DNA from: Planctomycetaceae bacterium
GTDB lineage: Bacteria; Planctomycetota; Planctomycetia; Pirellulales; UBA1268
NCBI GenBank assembly: GCA_947453125.1
Contig: CANGGC010000169.1
Location: 1 to 6,282 of the forward strand
DNA length: 6,282 nt
Direction: 5' to 3'
The notes under the pieces are model-generated. The model did no database searches and was not told the origin of the DNA. It worked only from the letters and a program-made list of their open reading frames with translations. Made by a program: the position numbers and the translations under genes. Below, one piece after another: positions 1 through 6,059 of the stretch. How positions within the stretch are numbered: the stretch's first letter is position 1; each line of letters starts with the position of its first letter.

Positions 1-3000
1 CGCCCCTTTCGCCCGAGGAATCGCGGAAGCATGCCCTCGTGCCGGAGGGTTTTCATGTCGGGCTCGTGGCATCCGAGCCGGTCATCGAAGCCAAGCCGCT
101 GGCGATGGCTTTTGATGCGGAAGGCCGGCTGTTCGTCGCCGAGAGCCTCGACTACCCCAACGAGATCGTCCTCCCCGGCGACGGTGAGGGGCACGACCGG
201 ATCGTCTGCTTGGACGACACCGACGCCGATGGCGTCTGCGACACGCGGACGATCGTCGCCGAGGGGCTCTCGATTCCCACGAGCCTCCTCCACCACCGTA
301 ACGGTTGGATCGTGGCCCAGGCCCCCGCGATGCTCTTCCTTTCCGACGCCGATGGCGACGGTGTCTGCGAGCAGCGCCAGGTTCTTTTTTCGGGCTGGGG
401 CACGAGCGACACCCACTCCGGCCCCAGCAACCTCGCCTGGGGTTTTGACGGCTGGGTGTACGGGATGGTCGGCTATTCCGGCTTCAATGGCGAGGTCGGC
501 GGTGAGCCGGTCCGCTTCGGGGCCGGCTTCTTCCGCTTCCTGCCCGACGGCTCGAAGCTCGAGTTCCTCCGCAGCACGAACAACAATTCCTGGGGCTTTG
601 GTTTCTCGGAAGAGGGCCTCGTCTTCGGCTCGACGGCCAACGGTAATCCCAGCGAGCACATGCCGCTGGCCAACCGGGTTTACGAGCGCGTCCGCGGCTG
701 GAGCGCCACGACCCTCGGCGGGATCGCCGGGAGCCCGTCGATGGAGATCGCCAAGCGCCTCGACGGCAGCGATGCCCCGGTCCGGCAGGTCGACCATTTC
801 GGGAAGTACACCGCCGCCGCCGGCCACCGCCTCTACACGGCCCGGGCCTATCCGCGCGAATACTGGAATCGCACCGCCTTCGTCTGCGAGCCGACCGGCC
901 ACATCGTCTCCACCTTCGAGCTCACGCCCCGCGGCGCTGGCTTCTCGAGCCGGATGGCCTGGGATCTCCTCGCCAGCGACGACGAATGGACCGCGCCGAT
1001 CGCCGCCGAGGTGGGCCCCGACGGCCAGGTGTGGGTAGTCGATTGGTACAACTACATCGTCCAGCACAATCCCACGCCGGCAGGCTTCGAGAACGGCAAG
1101 GGGAACGCCTACGAGACGCCGCTCCGCGACAAGAGCCACGGCCGGATCCTCCGCGTCGTCCACGAAAGCGCCGCGGCCACCCCCGCAGCGGCCCCGACGC
1201 GCGACCTCGCTGCCGCCACGTCGAAAGAGCTCGTGGCGATGCTCGCCGACGACAACCTCTTCTGGCGGATGCGTGCTCAGCGGACACTCGTCGATCGCTC
1301 GTCGCATCAACTGGGGCCCGATCTCGACGTTGTCGCGGCGCTTCTGGCCCTCGTGAAGAACCGCACGGTCGATTCCATAGGCCTCGATCCCGGCGCGATC
1401 CACGCCCTCTGGACGCTCTCTGGCATGGGGCTGCTCGGCGACACCGACATCGCCGTCCTCGACGCCGTCCGCGGCGCCCTCAAGCACCCGTCGGCCGGCG
1501 TCCGCATGAATGCGATCAAGGTCCTGCCGCGCGACGCGGCGACGGTCGCCGCCATCGACCGAGCCAGGCTCCTCGACGACCCCTCGGCGATCGTCCGCCT
1601 GGCCGTTCTCGAAGCGCTCTCGGAGTGCCCGCCGCTCGACCTCGCGGCGGAGCTTGTCGTCCGCGCGCTCGAGGATTCGCGCACGCTCTCCGATCCGATC
1701 CTCGCCGACGCCGCCACGAGCGCCGCGGCGGTCCAGGCTGCCGGGGTTCTCCCGGCCCTCCTCGGCCGCGAGTCGGCGAACGCGGCCGGGCTCACTCCGG
1801 CGGCGCTCCTGCCGGCGCTGCTCGTGGCGGATTCCACTTCGCCGTCGCCACAGCTTTTGGCGCTCGTTGGCCGAGTCGCCGAGCATGTGGCGCGGGGTGG
1901 CGATGCCGAGGCTGTCGGCCGGACGCTCGTGAAGCTTGCCGAGGCCGATGCCGCCACGGCCACAGCGGCGCTCGAAGGGCTCTCGCGCGGCTGGCCGAAG
2001 GGGAAGGCTGCCTCGTTCGATCAGGCCACCGAGGGGGCGATCGTGGCGCTTGTCGACCGGCTCCCCGCCTCGTCGCAGGGGCAACTGGTGACGCTCGTTC
2101 AGCACACCGGCAGCCGGGCGCTCGACGCCCATGTCGGGAAGATCAGCGAGGCGCTGTTTGCCGATCTCGATCGGGCCGAGGCTGAGGATCCCAAGCGGAT
2201 CGAGGCCGCCGAGCGCCTCGTCGCCCTCCGCCCGGCCGATGCGGAGCTTGTCAGCGATCTTCTCGCGCGGGTTGGCGGCCGCTCGAGCCCGCAGCTTTCC
2301 GCTGGGGTCGTTGCCGCGATCGGGCGCTCGACGGCGCCCGAGGCCGCCGGACGGATCCTCGACAAACTCGCGTCGCTCACGCCGGCCGTCCGTGATGCCG
2401 CGCTCCGCGCGGTGCTTGCCAACCGGGATTGGGCCGCCCAACTCGTCGACCGGCTTGAGGCAGGCTCGGTCGCCGTCACCGATGTGCCGCTCGTGGAACG
2501 CGGAAAGCTCACCGAACATCCCGACCGCGCGGTCCGCGAGCGGGCCCGGAAGGTGATCGCCAAGGGGGGTGGGCTGCCGAGCGCCGACCGTCAGAAGGTG
2601 ATCGACGAAGTCCTCCCCGTCGTCCTTGCCGGAGGCGACGTGCCGCGCGGCAAGGTGCTCTTCAAGGAACAGTGTGGCAAGTGCCACACCCATTCCGGCG
2701 AAGGGGGGAAGGTGGGGCCGGAGCTGACCGGGATGGCGGTCCATCCGCCGCAGGAGCTCCTCATCCACATCCTCGATCCCAACCGTTCCGTCGAGGGCAA
2801 TTACCGCTCCTGGACGGTGACCACCGACGACGGTCGCGTCGTCACGGGGCTCCTCGCCGCCGAAAGCCGCACGGCCGTGGAACTGGTCGACGCCGAGGGG
2901 AAGCGGCATCCGATCCAGCGCGACGAGATCGACGAATTCCAGCCCTCCCCCAATTCGCTCATGCCGGTCGGCTTCGAGAAGCAGATCCAGCCGCAGGGAT

Positions 3001-3608
3001 TCGCCGATCTCCTCGCCTTCCTCACCGCCAAGGGGAAGTATGTCCCGCTGCCGCTCGACAAGGCGGCCACGGTCGTGACGACGAAGGGGATGTTCTTCGA
3101 GCCGGATGGCGAGGTCGAGCGCCTCGTCTTCCCTGACTGGAAGCCGAAGATGGTGGGAGCCGTCCCGTTCGTGCTCGTCGATCCGCAGGGAGACACGATC
3201 CGCAACGCCGTTATGCTCCACGGGCCGCAGGGGAAGATCGCCCCGCAGATGCCGAAAGCCGTGTCGCTCCCCTTGGGGAGCCCGGCCGCGGCGATCCACA
3301 TCCTCGGCGGGATCTCCGGCTGGGGCTGGCCGGCGACCCGCGAGGAATCGACCTCGATGATCGTCCGCCTCGTCTACGCCGACGGCACTACCGAGGATCA
3401 TCCGCTCTTGAATGGCCGGCACTTCGCCGACTACATCCGCCGCGTCGACGTTCCGGAGAGTGAGTTTGCCTTCGATCTCGCCGGCCGACAGATGCGAAAG
3501 CTCGTCGTCCATCCCGGCAAGGAGACGAGCATCGAGCGGATCGACCTCCTCAAGGGGGACGACCCGACGGCGCCGGTAGTCATGGCGCTGACGGCGGAGA
3601 TGCGGTAG
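1..3608 (+). CDS. PVC-type membrane-bound dehydrogenase with HEAT-like repeats and C-terminal CxxCH heme domain (5' partial)
   Basis: This is a predicted exported oxidoreductase of the planctomycete/verrucomicrobial family that joins a sorbosone-dehydrogenase-like beta-propeller to a c-type cytochrome; the substrate is unknown. The frame is open from base 3, and the twelve codons before the GTG at 39 encode PLSPEESRKHAL, leading into VPEGF. That is the usual family N-terminus, so the true start and signal peptide lie upstream of the window. Counting from the GTG at 39: the propeller is about residues 1-375, with two calcium-type DxDxDG loops (59-68 and 103-111), the segment STNNNSWGFGFSEEG and, near the end, GNAYETPLRDKSHGR. 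Alanine-rich helical HEAT-like repeats fill about 390-860. The heme motif CGKCH is residues 879-883 (bases 2673-2687), and Met975 in SLMPVG is the likely distal ligand. Residues about 1010-1189 form a beta-rich C-terminal domain that I cannot name. The TAG stop is at 3606-3608, and no frameshift is seen. The family call is firm; the enzymatic activity is inferred. Confidence 0.93.
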   Translation, partial: PLSPEESRKHALVPEGFHVGLVASEPVIEAKPLAMAFDAEGRLFVAESLDYPNEIVLPGDGEGHDRIVCLDDTDADGVCDTRTIVAEGLSIPTSLLHHRNGWIVAQAPAMLFLSDADGDGVCEQRQVLFSGWGTSDTHSGPSNLAWGFDGWVYGMVGYSGFNGEVGGEPVRFGAGFFRFLPDGSKLEFLRSTNNNSWGFGFSEEGLVFGSTANGNPSEHMPLANRVYERVRGWSATTLGGIAGSPSMEIAKRLDGSDAPVRQVDHFGKYTAAAGHRLYTARAYPREYWNRTAFVCEPTGHIVSTFELTPRGAGFSSRMAWDLLASDDEWTAPIAAEVGPDGQVWVVDWYNYIVQHNPTPAGFENGKGNAYETPLRDKSHGRILRVVHESAAATPAAAPTRDLAAATSKELVAMLADDNLFWRMRAQRTLVDRSSHQLGPDLDVVAALLALVKNRTVDSIGLDPGAIHALWTLSGMGLLGDTDIAVLDAVRGALKHPSAGVRMNAIKVLPRDAATVAAIDRARLLDDPSAIVRLAVLEALSECPPLDLAAELVVRALEDSRTLSDPILADAATSAAAVQAAGVLPALLGRESANAAGLTPAALLPALLVADSTSPSPQLLALVGRVAEHVARGGDAEAVGRTLVKLAEADAATATAALEGLSRGWPKGKAASFDQATEGAIVALVDRLPASSQGQLVTLVQHTGSRALDAHVGKISEALFADLDRAEAEDPKRIEAAERLVALRPADAELVSDLLARVGGRSSPQLSAGVVAAIGRSTAPEAAGRILDKLASLTPAVRDAALRAVLANRDWAAQLVDRLEAGSVAVTDVPLVERGKLTEHPDRAVRERARKVIAKGGGLPSADRQKVIDEVLPVVLAGGDVPRGKVLFKEQCGKCHTHSGEGGKVGPELTGMAVHPPQELLIHILDPNRSVEGNYRSWTVTTDDGRVVTGLLAAESRTAVELVDAEGKRHPIQRDEIDEFQPSPNSLMPVGFEKQIQPQGFADLLAFLTAKGKYVPLPLDKAATVVTTKGMFFEPDGEVERLVFPDWKPKMVGAVPFVLVDPQGDTIRNAVMLHGPQGKIAPQMPKAVSLPLGSPAAAIHILGGISGWGWPATREESTSMIVRLVYADGTTEDHPLLNGRHFADYIRRVDVPESEFAFDLAGRQMRKLVVHPGKETSIERIDLLKGDDPTAPVVMALTAEMR

Positions 3609-3756
3609 CGAGCTATCGCCGGATCGGCGGTCAGAGGAACGCGCAAACAGGCGTCAGGCATGGCGGCCACGGGGGCGGACCGCGGCGCTCGCGGAAGGTT
3701 CACGATGTGCGTTTTCCGTGGGCACACGGCGTCTGAATGAACCAGGGCTAGAGTGC

Positions 3757-3794
3757 GGAGGCTTCAAGCCTCCCGCGTGACGTCGCCGGTCACG
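3757..3794 (+). other. Two adjacent stem-loops in the leader of the lipoprotein gene
   Basis: The first stem pairs GGAGGC (3757-3762) with GCCTCC (3768-3773) around the loop TTCAA. It can gain two more pairs if C3774 bulges out. The second pairs CGTGAC (3776-3781) with GTCACG (3789-3794) around a 7-base loop. They lie in the 222-bp gap after the dehydrogenase gene, 36 bases before the lipoprotein start codon. No T-run follows either stem, so they do not look like a standard intrinsic terminator. They could be mRNA leader structure, a repressor site or chance pairing in GC-rich DNA. The rest of the gap (3609-3756) shows only a weak 5-bp stem at 3617-3629 and no promoter that I would commit to. 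Confidence 0.4.
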
Positions 3795-3820
3795 TCCTGC
3801 CCCTGTTCTCTCGCCCCCCT

Positions 3821-3824
3821 GGAG
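3821..3824 (+). promoter_or_regulatory. Ribosome binding site deciding the lipoprotein start
   Basis: GGAG lies six bases before the ATG at 3831. It supports that start over the in-frame GTG at 3753. The GTG would add 26 residues ahead of a normal lipoprotein signal peptide, and it sits just before the leader stem-loops. Confidence 0.7.
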
Positions 3825-3830
3825 CGACCG

Positions 3831-4310
3831 ATGCTCTCTTTCGCGCTCCGCCGCTGCTGCGGCGTCTCGGCCCTGGTCCTCGTCGTTGCCATGGGCCCTG
3901 CCCTGGCGGGCTGTGCCAAGCAGGAGTTTCAGAACATGCGTCAGCCGACGCATGCCGTCCAGGGGCAGGTGACGCTCGACGGCAAGCCGGTGGCGAACGC
4001 GACGATCGTCTTCAAGCCGGTCGATGCGGCGAAGTTCAAGTGGCGCGAGCAACCGCAGGCAAAGAGTGACGCGGAGGGGCGTTTCACCGTCTTCACCTAC
4101 GAGGCCAACGACGGTGCGCCGGCCGGCGATTACAAGGTGGGGATCGCGATCCTCGCGGCGGCCGAGGAAGAGGGGAGCGATCAGGTCCGCCGTGACAAGT
4201 CGGCGCCGAAGATCCCCGCCCGCTACGGCGACGCCACGAGCAGTGGCCTGACGGCGACAGTCGAGGCCAAGCCGACCGAACTCCCCCCCTTCGAGCTCAC
4301 CTCGCGCTGA
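3831..4310 (+). CDS. Small lipoprotein with carboxypeptidase-regulatory-like domain
   Basis: The product is a predicted 159-residue lipid-anchored protein of unknown function. The N-terminus is a type II signal peptide: Arg7-Arg8, a hydrophobic stretch of about residues 11-25, and the lipobox LAGC with the lipidated Cys28. Residue +2 is Ala, not Asp, so sorting to the outer membrane is plausible by the E. coli rule; this is an inference. The mature part contains VQGQVTLDGKPVANATIVF, then SDAEGRF, a GAPAGDYKVGI strand and, near the end, IPARYGDATSSGLTATV. This pattern is typical of planctomycete proteins with a small beta-sandwich resembling the carboxypeptidase regulatory or transthyretin-like fold. 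It has no catalytic residues that I recognise. Genes of this type commonly precede DUF1559 genes, as here with a 75-bp gap, so cotranscription and a shared envelope role are likely but unproven. The start is chosen from the signal peptide and the GGAG at 3821. Confidence 0.85.
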   Translation: MLSFALRRCCGVSALVLVVAMGPALAGCAKQEFQNMRQPTHAVQGQVTLDGKPVANATIVFKPVDAAKFKWREQPQAKSDAEGRFTVFTYEANDGAPAGDYKVGIAILAAAEEEGSDQVRRDKSAPKIPARYGDATSSGLTATVEAKPTELPPFELTSR

Positions 4311-4372
4311 CAAGAAGCGCGCTTCCGGCATCACCGCTCTGTCGATCGTCCCTGTCTTCCATCCATTCTTCA

Positions 4373-4378
4373 AAGGGG
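4373..4378 (+). promoter_or_regulatory. Ribosome binding site of the DUF1559 gene
   Basis: The purine-rich AAGGGG ends seven bases before the ATG at 4386. It agrees with a start that places the prepilin cleavage motif at the very N-terminus. No clear promoter or terminator is visible in the 75-bp gap upstream, consistent with readthrough from the lipoprotein gene. Confidence 0.6.
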
Positions 4379-4385
4379 TCTTCCC

Positions 4386-5444
4386 ATGGTCAGGTCCCGT
4401 TCCCGAGACGCGGGGTTCACCCTCGTCGAGCTCCTTGTCGTTATCGCCATCATCGGCACGCTCGTCGGCCTCCTCCTCCCCGCCGTCCAGGCGGCCCGTG
4501 AGGCGGCTCGGCGATCCTCCTGCCAAAACAACCTCAAGCAGATCGGGCTGGCGATCCTCAATTTCGAAAGCGCGAAGAAGTTCTATCCGCCGGCGCGGGC
4601 CGATGCGGCCCCCGGCTATCCCGTGACGGAGCTTGCCATCCCCGCCCCGGCGAGCGGCGCGATCCAGCATGGCCCGGGGGTGTTTCTCCTCCCGTTCATC
4701 GAGGAGGCGAATCTCGCCAGCCAGTACAACCTCAAGGTCACCTGGTCTGATCCGACGAATGCCACCGTGATCGCGACGAAGATCCCGGGGCTTGTCTGTC
4801 CGTCGTCGGCCACCGCCAATCCGATGGACACCGGCAACGCCCCCAACAGCACGTCGGCTGCGAAGTGGAATGCTGCCCCGTCCGACTACTCGATCGCCAA
4901 CGGCGTCAACGGGCTCATCGGCTTGGCTCCCTACAACCTCATCCCGCCCGTTCCCGGATACGATCCGAACGCTGGCGGTGCCACCGATGCCAAGCAGTAC
5001 ACCGGAGCGATCCTCCCGATCAGCACGATCTCGTCGTTCACCACCGGAATGAGCCCGCCGTTCTTCAATTCCCGTCAGCTCATGAAGTCGAAGGACGTCC
5101 TCGACGGCATGTCGAAGACGTTTGCGTGGGTCGAGGATGCCGGGCGGCCGGTCCTCTACCGCGGGCGGAAGCCGATCGCCGGGCAGCGGGCGAGCGGCTC
5201 CGGCTGGGCCGATCCCGATTCGGAGTTTTGGGTCGACGGCTACACGACCGACGGCGTGACGTCGAAGGGCCCGTGCGCCATGAATTGCAACAGCAGCAAC
5301 GAGCTCTACTCGTTCCATCCCAGCGCCTGCGGCGCCGTGTTCTGCGACGGAAGCGTCCGCTTCCTCTCCGATGACCTCTCCATGCCGGTCCTGGCGGCGG
5401 CGATCAGCGCCGCCCAGGGGGAGAACCTGCCGGCTCCTGAGTGA
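4386..5444 (+). CDS. DUF1559 family prepilin-type protein with H-X9-DG motif
   Basis: This 352-residue protein is a pseudopilin-like secreted or membrane-anchored protein of the large planctomycete DUF1559 family; its precise role is not known. It opens with a short basic leader and the type III signal AGFTLVELLVVIAIIGTLVG. Prepilin peptidase would cut between Gly10 and Phe11, leaving Glu15 as the conserved fifth residue of the mature protein. The hydrophobic helix runs to about residue 35. It is followed by the family segment SCQNNLKQIGLAILNFES (45-62), then LVCPSS around Cys138 and DVLDGMSKTFAWVEDAGRP (238-255). The C-terminal signature is exact: His311, nine residues, then Asp321-Gly322 in FCDGSVRFL. 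Four cysteines (297, 301, 315, 320) cluster around this motif. Length and motif order are normal for the family, so the gene looks intact. It probably shares a transcript with the lipoprotein gene upstream. Such proteins are paralogous in planctomycete genomes and are thought to be handled by type II secretion or type IV pilus-like machinery. Confidence 0.97.
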   Translation: MVRSRSRDAGFTLVELLVVIAIIGTLVGLLLPAVQAAREAARRSSCQNNLKQIGLAILNFESAKKFYPPARADAAPGYPVTELAIPAPASGAIQHGPGVFLLPFIEEANLASQYNLKVTWSDPTNATVIATKIPGLVCPSSATANPMDTGNAPNSTSAAKWNAAPSDYSIANGVNGLIGLAPYNLIPPVPGYDPNAGGATDAKQYTGAILPISTISSFTTGMSPPFFNSRQLMKSKDVLDGMSKTFAWVEDAGRPVLYRGRKPIAGQRASGSGWADPDSEFWVDGYTTDGVTSKGPCAMNCNSSNELYSFHPSACGAVFCDGSVRFLSDDLSMPVLAAAISAAQGENLPAPE

Positions 5445-5471
5445 ATCTCACTCCTGCGATTCTCTCGACAC

Positions 5472-5509
5472 AAAAAACGGCCCGCGCGGGATCGCCCCGC
5501 GCGGGCCGT
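5472..5509 (-). terminator. Intrinsic terminator of the FKBP gene (perfect 14-bp hairpin plus T6)
   Basis: The arms at 5477-5490 and 5496-5509 are perfect reverse complements of 14 bp, nearly all G/C, around a 5-base loop. On the plus strand an A6 tract (5472-5477) flanks the left arm. Read on the minus strand this is a hairpin running into T6, the classic Rho-independent form, starting 32 bases past the FKBP stop codon. On the plus strand no T-run follows the hairpin, so any effect on DUF1559 transcripts is probably weaker, although the stem could still cap their 3' ends. It lies 27 bases after the DUF1559 stop. Confidence 0.92.
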
Positions 5510-5541
5510 CTGCGTTGGTCACGACCGTGCCGGAGGCCGGC

Positions 5542-6018
5542 TCAGCGGACGTCGATGAGCTCGACGAGGAAGTGGAGCGTGGCATCGGGGGGGATGGCAC
5601 CGCCGGCACCGCGCTTGCCGTAGCCGAGGTTACTCGGGATGAGGAGCTCGATCATGCCCCCCTTCCCCACCAGCTGCATCCCCTCGGTCCAGCCGGGGAT
5701 CACCTGGGTGAGGCCGAACTCGATCGGCTCGCCGCGCTTGTAGGAGCTGTCGAACACCTTCCCGTCGTCGAGCCAGCCGTGGTAGTTGACCTTCACGGTG
5801 TTGCTCGCCTTGGGGTTGACCCCTTCCCCCTTGCGGAGGACGCGGTACTGGAGACCGGACGCGGTTTTCATGAAGGTCTTGGGGGCATCGGCGTCGAGGG
5901 TGCCCGCGCCCTTGGGGAGCGTCGGGTGGGGAACGTCGGTATCAGCGGCAGACACGGAAGTCTCCGGAAGGGTGATGGCGAGGGTGAGGAGGATCAAGAA
6001 GCAGGCGAAGAGACGCAT
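5542..6018 (-). CDS. Secreted FKBP-type peptidyl-prolyl cis-trans isomerase
   Basis: The enzyme catalyses cis-trans isomerisation of X-Pro bonds and helps proteins fold, here after export. The product has 158 residues. Residues 1-24 form a Sec signal peptide (MRLFACFLILLTL core, ending SVSA before Ala25). A short linker leads into one FKBP domain, about residues 53-158, starting TASGLQYRVL. The residues that line the FKBP active site are all present: Tyr79, Phe89, Asp90 (in VFDSS), Phe101, Val106-Ile107, Trp110 (in QVIPGW), Tyr133, Ile142 and Phe150 (in AIPPDATLHFLVEL). It is therefore probably catalytically competent. The mature protein is a minimal single-domain FKBP without the long N-terminal dimerisation region of FkpA or Mip. 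The frame stays open upstream to 6189, but the signal peptide and an AGAGGA site fix the start at 6018. It converges on the DUF1559 gene and has its own terminator. Confidence 0.96.
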   Translation of the reverse strand: MRLFACFLILLTLAITLPETSVSAADTDVPHPTLPKGAGTLDADAPKTFMKTASGLQYRVLRKGEGVNPKASNTVKVNYHGWLDDGKVFDSSYKRGEPIEFGLTQVIPGWTEGMQLVGKGGMIELLIPSNLGYGKRGAGGAIPPDATLHFLVELIDVR

Positions 6019-6028
6019 GGAATGGGGT

Positions 6029-6034
6029 TCCTCT
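6029..6034 (-). promoter_or_regulatory. Ribosome binding site deciding the FKBP start
   Basis: On the minus strand AGAGGA lies ten bases before the ATG at 6018. The spacing is slightly long but usable. Together with the signal peptide that begins at this ATG, it rules out the 57-residue upstream extension to 6189, whose sequence is Arg/Pro/Ser-rich and unlike any leader. Confidence 0.6.
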
Positions 6035-6053
6035 GGGTAAAATCGTCGCCACG

Positions 6054-6059
6054 AGCATA
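6054..6059 (-). promoter_or_regulatory. Possible -10 element of the FKBP promoter
   Basis: TATGCT on the minus strand matches the sigma-70 -10 consensus at four of six positions. It would place transcription initiation about 30 bases upstream of the start codon. No convincing -35 element stands at the usual distance in this GC-rich stretch. This is a weak call made mainly from position. Confidence 0.25.

Noticed and set aside
986..2185. Plus-strand open frame of 399 codons inside the dehydrogenase gene
   Set aside because: It is an alternative frame of the HEAT-repeat region, extremely rich in Arg and Pro and without motifs, while the main frame carries continuous family sequence.
3617..3629. 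5-bp stem CGCCG/CGGCG right after the dehydrogenase stop codon, as a terminator
   Set aside because: The stem is short, the loop has three bases and no T-run follows, so chance pairing in GC-rich DNA is the simpler explanation.
3753..3830. N-terminal extension of the lipoprotein from the GTG at 3753
   Set aside because: The extension would bury the lipoprotein signal peptide 26 residues inside the protein, and the GGAG at 3821 correctly serves the ATG at 3831.
4314..4325. 12-base palindrome GAAGCGCGCTTC just after the lipoprotein stop
   Set aside because: As a hairpin it leaves only four pairs and has no T-run; as an operator it is isolated and poorly placed. No further support was found.
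3654..5318. Long minus-strand open frame of 554 codons opposite the lipoprotein and DUF1559 genes
   Set aside because: It lies antisense to two well-supported genes and its product is dominated by Arg, Gly, Asp and Glu with no domain motif. It is the usual shadow of GC-rich coding DNA.
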